A stretch of 64,000 bases of DNA, from contig NZ_CP058649.1 of the NCBI RefSeq assembly GCF_018141445.1, positions 1,011,001 to 1,075,000 on the forward strand, given 5' to 3'. The translations under genes and the position numbers were made by a program. This document shows positions 1 to 7,948 of the stretch, piece after piece. The DNA comes from Vallitalea pronyensis (GTDB lineage Bacteria; Bacillota; Clostridia; Lachnospirales; Vallitaleaceae). How positions within the stretch are numbered: position 1 is the stretch's first letter; each line of letters starts with the position of its first letter. Under the pieces are notes generated by a model. The model made no database searches, was not told the origin of the DNA, and was given only the letters and a program-made list of their open reading frames with translations.

Positions 1-506
1 CAAAGATGAATTCGCTATGCGACCCAGAAATCATGAAAGCCCTATACAAAGCTGCTTCTGCTGGCGTAGAAATGGAGCTTATAATTCGAGGTATCTGCGG
101 CATAAAGCCAGATATCAAGGACATTAGTGAAAGTATCACCATACGCAGCATTGTAGGGCGTTATCTGGAACATAGCCGTATATTCTATTTTTATAACGAT
201 GGTCATGAAGATATCTATTTATCAAGCGCTGATTGGATGCCAAGAAACTTCAATCGGCGAGTAGAGCTCTTTTTTCCCATTGAAGATGAACGTATTAAAG
301 AACGGCTGAAACATATCCTGATCATATTACTCCAAGACAACGTAAAAGCCAAGTTAAAGACCCATAATGGTGATTATATCAAAATTGAACAGAGCGGCAA
401 TCACACCATGGACTCACAAGACTACTTCTTAAACCTAGCCAAAAAATCCGTCAAAAGCTACGCCGCAGACTCAGAAACAGAAGCATTCATCCCAATCAGA
501 ATATGA
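1..506 (+). CDS. ppk1: Polyphosphate kinase 1, C-terminal part (cut by window start)
   Basis: Polyphosphate kinase makes long-chain polyphosphate reversibly from ATP. The visible 166 or so residues are its C-terminal phospholipase D-like region. The stretches reading MNSLCDPEIMKALYKAA, ELIIRGICG, RSIVGRYLEHSRIFYF and YLSSADWMPRNFNRRVELFFPI are characteristic of the PPK1 C2 domain, where the RGICG and LEHSRIF segments sit near the phosphohistidine active site. The reading frame is open to the window edge, so the methionine at base 6 is internal and the real start lies upstream. The stop TGA overlaps a short palindromic-ended repeat, and a strong terminator follows. The family call is firm; whether the missing N-terminus is intact cannot be seen. 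Confidence 0.93.
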   Translation, partial: KMNSLCDPEIMKALYKAASAGVEMELIIRGICGIKPDIKDISESITIRSIVGRYLEHSRIFYFYNDGHEDIYLSSADWMPRNFNRRVELFFPIEDERIKERLKHILIILLQDNVKAKLKTHNGDYIKIEQSGNHTMDSQDYFLNLAKKSVKSYAADSETEAFIPIRI

Positions 507-529
507 CAAGGGGACGTTTCGTTTGTCAT
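503..529. repeat. 27-bp palindromic-ended dispersed repeat, copy 1
   Basis: The element starts ATGACAA and ends TTGTCAT (a perfect 7-bp inverted repeat) around a GGGACGTTTCG-like core. Related copies lie at 627-651, 672-698 and 1904-1929, with a partial one at 2563-2588. All are in the intergenic space of the first 2.6 kb. The function is unknown; it could be a small hairpin repeat or a protein-binding site. Confidence 0.6.
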
Positions 530-541
530 GTTGTTATCATC

Positions 542-575
542 AAAAAAGCGCACTCGCCATGAATGCGCTTTTTCT
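542..575 (+). terminator. Intrinsic terminator after ppk1 (repeat copy A)
   Basis: The AAAAAAGCGCA and TGCGCTTTTT arms form a hairpin with flanking A and T runs, so it could work in both directions. It is nearly identical to the hairpins at 1821-1853 and 2601-2633. Confidence 0.8.
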
Positions 576-885
576 CATCTTTAACTCATAACCTCAAAAC
601 AATCTCTTTCTCAATAATATCAAGAAAGACAAGGGACATTTCGTTTGTCATGTAATTAATCGCTTGTAACAATGACAAAGGGATGTTTTATTTGTCATGT
701 GCTCTGATCATAATTAAAAAATAACGGTTTATTTATATTAACTAAAAAAGAGTATATCTTTTTATTGATTATGCCAATAATGTACTATGAGGTTCTATTA
801 TATGGTATTTACTATGAAATTAAAAAATCGATATATTTTTATTTTGCTTAAGTTCGTTTCTATGGTGATGTTAATAGGGTTAAAA
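576..885. repeat. Intergenic stretch with a remnant of an ABC permease 3' end and hairpin repeats
   Basis: There is no gene here. Bases 577-625 resemble the last 45 or so bases of the ABC permease gene that ends at 2638, on the minus strand, but with an extra base that breaks the frame. Two copies of the 27-bp repeat follow (627-651 and 672-698). Bases 700-885 are AT-rich and I see nothing in them. Confidence 0.55.
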
Positions 886-1185
886 TTATAGATCAATATT
901 TTTTTTAAGTATCTTATCATGAGATGATTTATTTTGTAGGATCTTATTTGAAAACTTTTTTCGCTTTATAAAGATTAATACAGCTATAAAATCTACACCT
1001 AGAGCTATTGTAATGATTACTACACGTACTTCTTTACGTATATTCAAAAGGTTTAATGTTAGCATGATAAGCTGTATAGGCACAATAAAAGCATATTTAT
1101 AGATAGTTTTTTGTATATCTGCCTTAAAAAGCAATACAGTAATAATGACTAAAAAAGCTATTTGGAAGATTAGGTAAATTACCAT
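886..1185 (-). CDS. Small membrane protein of unknown function
   Basis: This encodes 99 residues. The first 25 or so (MVIYLIFQIAFLVIITVLLF) form one membrane segment, residues 30-47 probably a second and 53-73 a third. A basic tail rich in lysine and asparagine (RKKFSNKILQNKSSHDKILKK) probably faces the cytoplasm. The ATG at 1185 has a good GGAGG site 7 bases upstream on the minus strand, so translation is plausible. I do not recognise the family. It is convergent with the upstream ppk1 and lies between two repeat-rich gaps, a context typical of variable small membrane proteins. No partner can be inferred from position. Confidence 0.6.
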   Translation of the reverse strand: MVIYLIFQIAFLVIITVLLFKADIQKTIYKYAFIVPIQLIMLTLNLLNIRKEVRVVIITIALGVDFIAVLIFIKRKKFSNKILQNKSSHDKILKKNIDL

Positions 1186-1397
1186 GTTAATACCTCCTAT
1201 ACTATAAAAGAATTATAGCATAATATAAGAGTAAAATTATTTTTTATTAGCTTATGGAAGAAGTTACTATTATAGGTTTGTGGTTACATTGCTTAGCTAG
1301 ATATTCATCATAAACATGAAAGAAATTAGTACTTAGGTTAAATGTATATAGCAGTTATGATTATCAATACAAGCAGTATAAACTAGGAGGAGTTAAG

Positions 1398-1802
1398 TTG
1401 AGTTTTGGATTTCTGCCTACACCCATATATATAACGATGGTATTATGTGTTTCAATTGTATTGCTTATCTATTTCATAAAGTATTATAAAGCAGGAAAAA
1501 TATTACAAAGTATGCCATTAATTTTATCTTTTATAATAAGTTTGTTGGTTGCATTAGCAAAAATTATACAGGAATTTTTTATGGAATATGAAGAATATGT
1601 TAGCATACTGGTCGTAATTGGCGGTATACTTTTTGTTTTTAATATTATTTTTATTGGGATTGCAGGTTGGCAAAATTCTAAAATGGATCCTCAAAAAAGA
1701 AAATTATTTAATCTATTCCTGTTTTTTATGATAGGTTTGATTATATTTGCTACTGTTACGATAGGAGGATTATTCTATCTTAAAGCAAAAGGTTATTTTT
1801 AA
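1398..1802 (+). CDS. Small four-helix membrane protein of unknown function
   Basis: This encodes 134 residues. The start is a TTG preceded by CTAGGAGGAG at ideal spacing, which is why I accept the non-ATG start. Hydrophobic segments at about residues 8-27, 38-56, 68-90 and 106-128 suggest four membrane helices. A short charged loop (FMEYEEYVS) lies between helices 2 and 3, and a basic loop (NSKMDPQKRK) between 3 and 4. No family is recognised. It stands alone, divergent from the membrane protein at 886-1185, and ends at a terminator that belongs to the local repeat family. Confidence 0.6.
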   Translation: MSFGFLPTPIYITMVLCVSIVLLIYFIKYYKAGKILQSMPLILSFIISLLVALAKIIQEFFMEYEEYVSILVVIGGILFVFNIIFIGIAGWQNSKMDPQKRKLFNLFLFFMIGLIIFATVTIGGLFYLKAKGYF

Positions 1803-1820
1803 TATAGCAATACAATATTG

Positions 1821-1853
1821 AAAAAAGCGCACTCTTCATGAATGCGCTTTTTC
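1821..1853 (+). terminator. Intrinsic terminator (repeat copy B)
   Basis: The AAAAAAGCGC arm, a loop and a TGCGCTTTTT arm lie 18 bases after the stop of the four-helix membrane protein. The same hairpin occurs at 542 and 2601. Confidence 0.8.
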
Positions 1854-1935
1854 CATCTACAACTCATAACCTCAAAACAATCTCCTGCTCAATAATATCA
1901 AGGGAGACAAGAGGACTTTCGTTTGTCATGTAATT
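1854..1935 (-). pseudogene. Second remnant of an ABC permease 3' end
   Basis: On the minus strand, bases 1855-1900 match the final codons of the permease gene at 2638-4200, which end LSSRKLFEVMEL; here they read LSRRLF before a one-base insertion (TTTT for TTT) breaks the frame. The remnant is followed by a copy of the 27-bp repeat at 1904-1929. Together with the adjoining terminator and copy A it shows that this gene end was duplicated at least twice. Confidence 0.55.
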
Positions 1936-1965
1936 AATCGCTGTAAGACTTGGTCCTAATAAAAC

Positions 1966-2004
1966 AAGCCGTAAATGCATGAATACTAAATGCATTTACG
2001 GCTT
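1966..2004 (-). terminator. Strong hairpin 3' of the secreted protein gene
   Basis: A perfect 14-bp stem (AAGCCGTAAATGCA) has an 11-base loop. It lies just downstream of the minus-strand gene ending at 2053 and probably ends its transcript, although the U-tract is poor. Confidence 0.6.
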
Positions 2005-2052
2005 AATCGGCTATTTTTCAGGTTTGGCTACTACTTTTAAATATCATAAGTA

Positions 2053-2499
2053 TTACCAACAAGGTTTTTCTGTTTGATCATATACCCTTACTGAGAAATT
2101 TGGAAGGGGCTTATTGGACAGCCATTCATAGACAAATTTATAATTACCCTGACTTGGTACACTAAATACACTTCTGCCATTTAAACCAATTTGTCCTACT
2201 TGTATTATTTCAGTACGTTCTTCAACGAGTTGATTAGTATCAGCATTATAAAGCTTGATGATAAACCTTGCTTTAACCTCTGAACCGCCAATGTTTAACG
2301 ATAATAATGGTCGACACTGACCAGAGTTAATAGTGAAAGTATCTGTAGAAAATTCTTGAAAAATAGGTACATTAACTTTTTGCAACTCTAATACGAGATT
2401 TTTATCACAATCTGAGCAGGCAAACGAAACTTGTCCCATAAATGTAAAAATAAATACAAATAATGTTAATAACCTAAATATTAAAGATTTATTGAACAT
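2053..2499 (-). CDS. Small secreted protein of unknown function
   Basis: I place the start at 2499 because that ATG has a GAGGTGG site just upstream; an in-frame ATG 13 codons earlier lacks one. The 148-residue product begins MFNKSLIFRLLTLFVFIFTFMGQVSFACSDC, a signal peptide probably cleaved after SFA. A lipobox reading (SFAC) is possible but poor. The mature part has a CxxC pair at its N-terminus and a further cysteine near the middle and at the C-terminus (EKPCW), so disulphides are possible. The middle and C-terminal sequence (RFIIKLYNADTNQLVEERTE, GNYKFVYEWLSNKPLPNFSVRVYDQ) has the alternation of a beta-sandwich. No family is recognised. Confidence 0.6.
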   Translation of the reverse strand: MFNKSLIFRLLTLFVFIFTFMGQVSFACSDCDKNLVLELQKVNVPIFQEFSTDTFTINSGQCRPLLSLNIGGSEVKARFIIKLYNADTNQLVEERTEIIQVGQIGLNGRSVFSVPSQGNYKFVYEWLSNKPLPNFSVRVYDQTEKPCW

Positions 2500-2600
2500 A
2501 AAACCACCTCTTTTATTATTTTCATAATTATAACACAAATATTATGTGTTGTAAAATTTTACCTGACTATGGGAAGTTTGTTTGTCATATTATCAACATA

Positions 2601-2633
2601 AAAAAAGCGCACTCTCCATGAATGCGCTTTTTC
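2601..2633 (-). terminator. Intrinsic terminator of the ABC exporter operon (repeat copy C)
   Basis: The hairpin AAAAAAGCGC ... TGCGCTTTTT with runs on both sides lies 5 bases beyond the permease stop. On the minus strand it is the natural terminator of the two-gene ABC operon, and this is probably the parental copy of copies A and B. Confidence 0.8.
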
Positions 2634-2637
2634 CCAT

Positions 2638-4200
2638 CTACAACTCCATGACCTCAAACAATTTCCTACTTGATAATAACATGATAAAGGATATCACAAC
2701 ATTGTATCCCATAAGCACAAAGTAATGTCCATAAGCTGATAACAGGGTACCTCTGAAAACAAATATTTCAGCTAAGATGGATAACACAATACCAGGTAAT
2801 ATTAAGAGGACGGTTAATAAGAGTCTTAATATCGTTTTTATGGTCTTATTATATGCACCTAATAGACGTCTGCCTAATAAATTCAAATAGATATAGAGGG
2901 CACCAAAAGTCATATAAGTGATGGCGCTTAACACAATATCTATAGGGTCAGCTTTCACCAGAAGGCCTGCAACGCTAAACAAGATCAAGCCATCCACAAG
3001 ATTCTTTATATGATTAGCCAATGTCCCATAAAATACTTTTTCTATAGAATCTGCGGGTATAAGGTAAATATAATGTACTCTGATTTCTTCCATCCACTTT
3101 CCTTGCATGGATATAAACAATAACATATAGACACTAAAGTAAAGTACCGTACGCATACTGGCGTCATTCGTAATAAACTTGGCTAAAATACCCACAAACA
3201 CAACACCGATGGTTTCTTTACCCACAAAGAAAAATCCATTTTTACGGTATTCAATTAAGTGCTTGTAAAAAATAGCTTTTGCACCACCTGAGCCAAAGTT
3301 CTGTTTTACCTTTTTCACCTTATCAACATTAATATCCCGAACAGCTCTCCCAGCCTTCTTAGCTGCAAGCTGTGTTTCACGTCTCTCTGTAGCGGACAGA
3401 ACATCCTCATAATAATCTGTATTCACATAGTATAAAAGAGCAATTAATAAAACAATGGTCAGCACAATAACGACAGCATTAAATATAAACTGCTGGTTAA
3501 TCGGATGAACCACATACCCAAAAACCTTATTAAACCATCCAATAATAGGTACCATACCAAAAGCTTTATGACTGGATATTTCAGTGACAGCTTCCACAAT
3601 ATTGCCCACTCGACTAAGGATGATAAGGAACCATATTGCTATCCCACCATAAACACTATAGATAATTCTAGAAGCTAATGTCCGATGACTTTGCTTCCGT
3701 GATGTGATGGAATAGATGATTAAGGATAAAAGGGATAAGGTAAAATACAACGTAAACACACCAAAGACAAAAATTAGAATGCCTGTTGTTGTGATGGGAT
3801 AATGATTCTTAAGGTTAGGTATCTGAAAAAATAAGACAAACATCAACCAAAAAGACATCATCATCTGCTTAATAAAGCCATAAATAAGGACGCGTTTAGG
3901 GGATATTGGTGCAGCAAAAGCAAAGTTTACATCCGCTTGTCGAAAAAAACTACTGCCTTTCTCCACGCCCTGTTGCAATTGAATAAACGTAAGAATGAGT
4001 ACAAAAAGCAGTGAAATGACGTCAAAAGGAATCATAGGGGTAGTTGATAGATTCTCATTTGGCATGGTAAAACTGATCACAATAAATCCCAAAAAGAATA
4101 TCGCTATAAACAAGTAGAGTATAAGCGTTCCAGGTTTTTTAACAATCGCCTTTAAACGGTTAATAAACGTTCGCCTCATAATATAGAATAATGGTCTCAT
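2638..4200 (-). CDS. ABC exporter membrane subunit
   Basis: This 520-residue polytopic protein resembles the Firmicutes putative ABC exporter family (ABC_export-type, of the ABC-2 superfamily). It opens with a basic cytoplasmic segment (MRPLFYIMRRTFINRLKAIVKKPG), then a helix (LILYLFIAIFFLGFIVISF), and has about ten further hydrophobic segments in two groups. These are separated by a charged cytoplasmic stretch at about residues 265-310 (DYYEDVLSATERRETQLAAKKAGRAVRDINVDKVKKVKQ). The start ATG overlaps the stop of the ATPase gene by four bases, so the two are translationally coupled. The substrate cannot be told; relatives are often linked to lantibiotic-like or cell-wall stress export. Copies of the 3' end occur at 577-625 and 1855-1900. 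Confidence 0.8.
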   Translation of the reverse strand: MRPLFYIMRRTFINRLKAIVKKPGTLILYLFIAIFFLGFIVISFTMPNENLSTTPMIPFDVISLLFVLILTFIQLQQGVEKGSSFFRQADVNFAFAAPISPKRVLIYGFIKQMMMSFWLMFVLFFQIPNLKNHYPITTTGILIFVFGVFTLYFTLSLLSLIIYSITSRKQSHRTLASRIIYSVYGGIAIWFLIILSRVGNIVEAVTEISSHKAFGMVPIIGWFNKVFGYVVHPINQQFIFNAVVIVLTIVLLIALLYYVNTDYYEDVLSATERRETQLAAKKAGRAVRDINVDKVKKVKQNFGSGGAKAIFYKHLIEYRKNGFFFVGKETIGVVFVGILAKFITNDASMRTVLYFSVYMLLFISMQGKWMEEIRVHYIYLIPADSIEKVFYGTLANHIKNLVDGLILFSVAGLLVKADPIDIVLSAITYMTFGALYIYLNLLGRRLLGAYNKTIKTILRLLLTVLLILPGIVLSILAEIFVFRGTLLSAYGHYFVLMGYNVVISFIMLLSSRKLFEVMEL

Positions 4201-4898
4201 AACGAACCCTCCGTAACATGGAAGAAGATGTCTTCTAAGGACTCGTTATTGTTGGCAAGTTCTTCACGTGTTCGTGATAAAACAATTTTCCCATCTTTCA
4301 TAATAAGGGCTCTATCCCATACTTCCTCCACACTATCAATGATGTGTGTGCTGATGAGAATCGTGCAGCCACTATTTCTTAATTTAAGAAAAGCATCTTT
4401 TAAGGTTTTAATGGCCTTTGGGTCAAGACCAATCATGGGTTCGTCAAATAGAATAACTCTTGGTTCAAATAATAGAGCGCAACAAATACTGACTTTTTGC
4501 TTCATTCCTTTGGATAAGCTGGTACCTAATTTATCTTTTTTATCCCATAGGTCAAAGGCTTCTAAAAGCGTCTTAGCTTTTGCCTTGTAGTTTTTCATTT
4601 TATAAGCACTGGCAATATATTTAATATGTTCTTCAATGGTTAACATATCAAAAACAGCAGGTGCTTCAGGAACATACCCAAAGATACGCTTAGCTTCAAT
4701 GCTTTTATTAGGCATGTCGTTGATGATAATATCGCCATCATAACGCAATAAACCAGCAATGGATTTTATGGTAGTACTTTTTCCTGCACCATTGGGTCCA
4801 AGTAATACAGCTATTTCGCCGTCCTTTACATGAAAACTGATGTTATCGACAGCCTTAATCTTATCATAGGTTTTTGTAAGTTGATTCACTTTTAACAT
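4197..4898 (-). CDS. ABC transporter ATP-binding protein
   Basis: This 233-residue nucleotide-binding subunit powers the exporter encoded directly downstream. Walker A GPNGAGKST lies at residues 34-42, the signature LSKGMKQK at 128-135 and Walker B VILFDEP at 148-154, and the switch histidine is in ISTHII near residue 186. The spacing and the GYVPEAPAVFDMLT segment are typical of ABC-2 type exporters (the CcmA/NatA-like group). The ATG at 4898 is preceded by AGAGGTGA. It overlaps the permease start by four bases and forms a two-gene operon closed by the terminator at 2601-2633. The family call is secure; the cargo is unknown. Confidence 0.92.
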   Translation of the reverse strand: MLKVNQLTKTYDKIKAVDNISFHVKDGEIAVLLGPNGAGKSTTIKSIAGLLRYDGDIIINDMPNKSIEAKRIFGYVPEAPAVFDMLTIEEHIKYIASAYKMKNYKAKAKTLLEAFDLWDKKDKLGTSLSKGMKQKVSICCALLFEPRVILFDEPMIGLDPKAIKTLKDAFLKLRNSGCTILISTHIIDSVEEVWDRALIMKDGKIVLSRTREELANNNESLEDIFFHVTEGSL

Positions 4899-5067
4899 AG
4901 GGTCACCTCTCTTATATTATATATTCCTCTCATCTGATGGATAATCATACGAATCATGCTTCATCCTACTATAATTGTATATGTATGATATTTACAGTAT
5001 AAACAATAAAAGGTGAGTTCGTCAATGACATTTAGCAAAATAGCCCGTAAAACAGCCCATAATCATC

Positions 5068-5096
5068 TTGAAGCTGGGAATAATTAAAGGTATAAT
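5068..5096 (+). promoter_or_regulatory. Sigma-A promoter of birA
   Basis: TTGAAG, a 17-base spacer and TATAAT lie 70 bases upstream of the birA ATG. The spacing is ideal and the -10 is consensus. I did not see a clear biotin-operator palindrome. Confidence 0.75.
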
Positions 5097-5165
5097 GATT
5101 GTATCAAAAACAGTTATGAACAAGGAGATTACATGTAAGTCTCTTAACCGAAAGTAGGCATATTC

Positions 5166-6146
5166 ATGAAGGAAAAAATATTACAATTACTATATGACGC
5201 AGAGGCGTATATATCTGGAGAAGAAATGAGCCATACGTTAGGGGTGTCCCGTACAGCTATCTGGAAAGTGATCAACCAGCTTAAGAGTCAAGGCTATGAG
5301 ATTGAGTCCGTGACACGAAAAGGGTACAAGCTTATTAATGCGCCAGATTTATTAAATAAGGAAGAATTGCATTACGATCTTCATACAGATTTCATTGGGC
5401 AAGAAATACACACCTATGAAACCCTTGGGTCAACCAATCAAGAAGCTAAAAAATTGGCACTTGAAGGGCTTCGTGATGGTACGGTTGTTATCGCCAATGA
5501 GCAAACCGCTGGGAAAGGCCGAAGAGGTCGCTCATGGGTATCGCCCCCTGGTACGGGTATCTGGATGACGCTGTTATTGCGACCAGATATACAGCCGCAG
5601 CATGCTTCCATGGTCACATTGGTAGCAGGTCTAGCTGTTTGTGAAGTGATACGTGAAGTAACAGGATTAGAAGCTGAAATTAAATGGCCCAATGATATTG
5701 TGTTGAATGGCAAAAAAATATGTGGGCTACTAACAGAGATGAATTCAGAGATTGATTATATTAATTTTGTTGTTATAGGTATAGGTATTAATGTGAATGT
5801 GGCTGAGTTTCCAGACGAGCTTAAAGGAATAGCCACATCCCTCTTGTTAGAAGGCGGGCAAACCTATGAAAGAAAAGTGTTGGTCAAACGTATTTTAGAA
5901 CGGTTTGAAAAATACTATAAGCTGTATTTGGAAACGGAAGATTTGAGCCATATGATTGACGCATATCAAGAGCATTGTGTGAACATTGGACGAGAAGTTC
6001 GTGTTTCTCGGAAGAATGAAGTGCTGATTGGGACTGTCAAGAAGGTCTCAGATAAAGGTGAGTTAATTGTGATAGACGACAAAGGTGATGAAAGACTTAT
6101 CCATTCAGGTGAGGTATCCGTTCGCGGTATTTATGGTTATGTATAA
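5166..6146 (+). CDS. birA: Bifunctional biotin-protein ligase and biotin repressor
   Basis: BirA makes biotinyl-AMP and transfers biotin to the carrier lysine of carboxylases; the form with an N-terminal DNA-binding domain also represses biotin genes. The 326-residue product has a winged-helix HTH at about residues 1-58 (SGEEMSHTLGVSRTAIWKVINQL). The ligase domain carries GSTNQEAK near 85 and the ATP/biotin loop GKGRRGRSW near 116-124. A further conserved block reads KWPNDIVLNGKKICGLL, with the catalytic-site lysine near 183, and a small SH3-like C-terminal domain ends with DKGELIVIDDKGDERLIHSGEVSVRG. It has its own promoter and is followed 21 bases later by a DUF6145-like gene, a probable co-transcript. 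The length is normal and all key motifs are present. Confidence 0.95.
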   Translation: MKEKILQLLYDAEAYISGEEMSHTLGVSRTAIWKVINQLKSQGYEIESVTRKGYKLINAPDLLNKEELHYDLHTDFIGQEIHTYETLGSTNQEAKKLALEGLRDGTVVIANEQTAGKGRRGRSWVSPPGTGIWMTLLLRPDIQPQHASMVTLVAGLAVCEVIREVTGLEAEIKWPNDIVLNGKKICGLLTEMNSEIDYINFVVIGIGINVNVAEFPDELKGIATSLLLEGGQTYERKVLVKRILERFEKYYKLYLETEDLSHMIDAYQEHCVNIGREVRVSRKNEVLIGTVKKVSDKGELIVIDDKGDERLIHSGEVSVRGIYGYV

Positions 6147-6167
6147 AGGATAGAGAGGAGTAATGTT

Positions 6168-6494
6168 ATGGAAGAAGAAAGAGTTATATTAGCGGTTTCC
6201 AATGGTTATAATAAGAAGTATTATTTAAATGAAGATTTTGAGGGTTTGCCTCAGCAGGTGAAGGATGAAATAAAAATCACATCGGTTCTATATACAGAGG
6301 ATATTGGTGGGATTTTTACCATTGGGTTTGAGGAGAATGGTGATTTATTTCTTGAAGTAGAGGTAGATGAGAATGATTTGTTGTTTGATGATATTGGTAG
6401 TGGATTGAAAATTAAGCAGATGCAGCAGGAGAAGCAGGAGTTGTGGGAGGCTTTGGAGACTTATTTTAGGGTGTTTTACTTGGGGGAGGAATAA
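6168..6494 (+). CDS. DUF6145-like small acidic protein
   Basis: This 108-residue acidic cytosolic protein starts MEEERVILAVSNGYNKKYY and contains FEGLPQQVKDEIK, LYTEDIGGIFTIGFEENGDLFLEVE, IGSGLKIKQMQQEKQELWEALETYFRVFYLGEE. From memory this pattern matches DUF6145, a small Clostridia protein with no known role. The ATG at 6168 has a GAGAGGAG site nearby and lies 21 bases after birA, which suggests co-transcription. The C-terminal third is predicted to be a long amphipathic helix. The family name is moderately sure; the function is unknown. Confidence 0.65.
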   Translation: MEEERVILAVSNGYNKKYYLNEDFEGLPQQVKDEIKITSVLYTEDIGGIFTIGFEENGDLFLEVEVDENDLLFDDIGSGLKIKQMQQEKQELWEALETYFRVFYLGEE

Positions 6495-6535
6495 AGAGGC
6501 TGATAGGTATGGGATTTAGGTTAGTGCAAGATGGC

Positions 6536-6733
6536 GTAGGGTATTTATGCTATAAAAAAGTTTAGTTAAATAGCTATGCGTAAAACTAAGTGCACTGCAG
6601 GTGATTTACCCTAAACCTTAAAACTCCCTGCGGTCAGACAATTAAGGTTTTTAACGGGTAAATCACCTTTCGTTTACTAAGATTTACGAATAGCTATTTA
6701 AAAGTCACTGTTTTTATAGCATAAATACCCTAC
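6536..6733. repeat. 198-bp near-complete palindrome, MITE-like
   Basis: The outermost 23 bases (6536-6558) are the perfect reverse complement of 6711-6733. Further inner arms also match: AAATAGCTAT with ATAGCTATTT, a perfect 13-bp pair AGGTGATTTACCC with GGGTAAATCACCT (6599-6611 and 6656-6668), and AAACCTTAA with TTAAGGTTT. There is no ORF inside. The terminal perfect inverted repeats suggest a miniature inverted-repeat element or a very large transcript hairpin. I see no clear target-site duplication. Confidence 0.7.
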
Positions 6734-6815
6734 TGGGCTACGTGGGTAGTTGGTGTAAATGATAAGGATTATGATACTATTTTAGTAACAGAATAGTGAT
6801 TAGGAGGAAGATATT

Positions 6816-7121
6816 ATGATACGTCATGTAGTGATGTTTAAGTTTTTGGAAGAGGCAGGAGGATCTGGTCGATTGGAGAATCTGTTAAAGGCGAAGGCTT
6901 TGTTGGAGGGGCTTGTGGGTAAGGTGCCTGAGATCAAGTGGCTGCATGTGGGGCTTAATCATGAGGAGGCAGATGATGAGAATTATGATTTGGTGTTAAC
7001 GGTGGATGTAGAGACTATAGATGATCTAGAGGCTTATCAGATAAATCCAGACCATAAGATGGTTGGTGGTTTTATTAAGCAGGTTGTGTGTGGGCGAGCT
7101 TGTGTGGATTATGCTATTTAG
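6816..7121 (+). CDS. Dabb (stress-responsive alpha/beta barrel) domain protein
   Basis: This 101-residue single-domain protein begins MIRHVVMFKFLEEA, the hallmark of the Dabb family, and continues with PEIKWLHVGLNHEEADDENYDLVLTVDVETIDDLEAYQINPDHKMVGGFIKQVVCGRACVDY. The HPDH-type motif common to the family appears here as NPDHK near residue 77. Such proteins form dimeric ferredoxin-like barrels; roles vary, and most bacterial members have no known substrate. The ATG has a TAGGAGGA site. The local codon use is unusually G-rich for this window (many GTG, TTG, GAG and GGT codons). It stands alone between the large palindrome and the ECF transporter gene. Confidence 0.88.
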   Translation: MIRHVVMFKFLEEAGGSGRLENLLKAKALLEGLVGKVPEIKWLHVGLNHEEADDENYDLVLTVDVETIDDLEAYQINPDHKMVGGFIKQVVCGRACVDYAI

Positions 7122-7206
7122 GTAGGGTATAAGGAGGGTGTCATAGGGTGGTTGGTGAATAATTGGTAGGTGTGCTGGGGATGATAATGGATTGTATCAA
7201 TCGCTT

Positions 7207-7234
7207 GTTGTCTTTTAATCATTTTGTGTTATAA
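7207..7234 (+). promoter_or_regulatory. Promoter of the ECF transporter gene
   Basis: TTGTCT, a 16-base spacer and TATAAT lie 60 bases before the chosen start at 7294. Confidence 0.6.
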
Positions 7235-7293
7235 TATGATTCATATTATATATGTCTTGTATCCATAAGGAACGAGAACAGGAGGTTATTAAA

Positions 7294-7884
7294 ATGAAAC
7301 AAATGTCGACAAGGAAGCTTGTCTTGGCTTCTGTGATGGTAGCTATTACGATTATTTTAGCTTACACACCTTTGGGCTTACTGCCTATTCCACCCATTAA
7401 TCCTACAATCTTACATATCCCGACGATTATTATTGCTATATTGGAAGGACCCATTATGGGGCTTATTGTTGGTTTGGGATTTGGGTTAACCACGTTGGTT
7501 AAAGCATTTACCATGCCTACCATGGTGCTAGACCCATTGTTTATGAATCCATTGATCTCAGTCTTGCCAAGAGCTTTAATTGGTGTAGGTGCTTACTATG
7601 TGTATGCACTTCTAAAAAACCTGTTAGGCAAGTTAAAAGCGGGCGAGACCATTGCTGTCACTGCTGGTGCCATTGTGGGAAGTTTTATCAATACCATTGG
7701 TGTCCTTGGGATGATTTATGTGTTGTATGATGATGTTATTGTAGAGAAATTTAGTATGAATGCTCAGAAATTTGTTATAGCAGTAGCCACGACCTCCGGT
7801 GTTGGTGAAGCAGTGGTAGCAGCTGTTGCAACATTAGCGGTGGTATTGGCCTTAAAAAAAGTATATTATAGAGGTAATAAATAG
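7294..7884 (+). CDS. ECF transporter substrate-binding (S) component
   Basis: I place the start at 7294 because that ATG follows ACAGGAGGTTATTAAA at ideal spacing; the frame is open 42 bases further up without a ribosome site. The 196-residue product has six or so membrane segments. It begins with MKQMSTRKLVLASVMVAITIILAYTPLGLLPIPPINPTILHIPTII, a typical ECF S-component opening with the short AxxxA motif that contacts the T subunit. No ATPase or EcfT gene is adjacent, so it would share a common energising module. Lying directly upstream of a pantothenate kinase gene, it may import pantothenate; that is inference from position only. Alternatives are another vitamin or a folate-type substrate. 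Confidence 0.8.
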   Translation: MKQMSTRKLVLASVMVAITIILAYTPLGLLPIPPINPTILHIPTIIIAILEGPIMGLIVGLGFGLTTLVKAFTMPTMVLDPLFMNPLISVLPRALIGVGAYYVYALLKNLLGKLKAGETIAVTAGAIVGSFINTIGVLGMIYVLYDDVIVEKFSMNAQKFVIAVATTSGVGEAVVAAVATLAVVLALKKVYYRGNK

Positions 7885-7948
7885 AGTCATCTAGATATAG
7901 GCAGCATAGGTGTTTTAAGATGATACGTTCAATAAGCAATAAGTGGTT

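Noticed and set aside
4228..4590. Plus-strand frame of 120 codons inside the ABC ATPase gene
   Set aside because: It is antisense to a gene with all ABC motifs and has no ribosome site.
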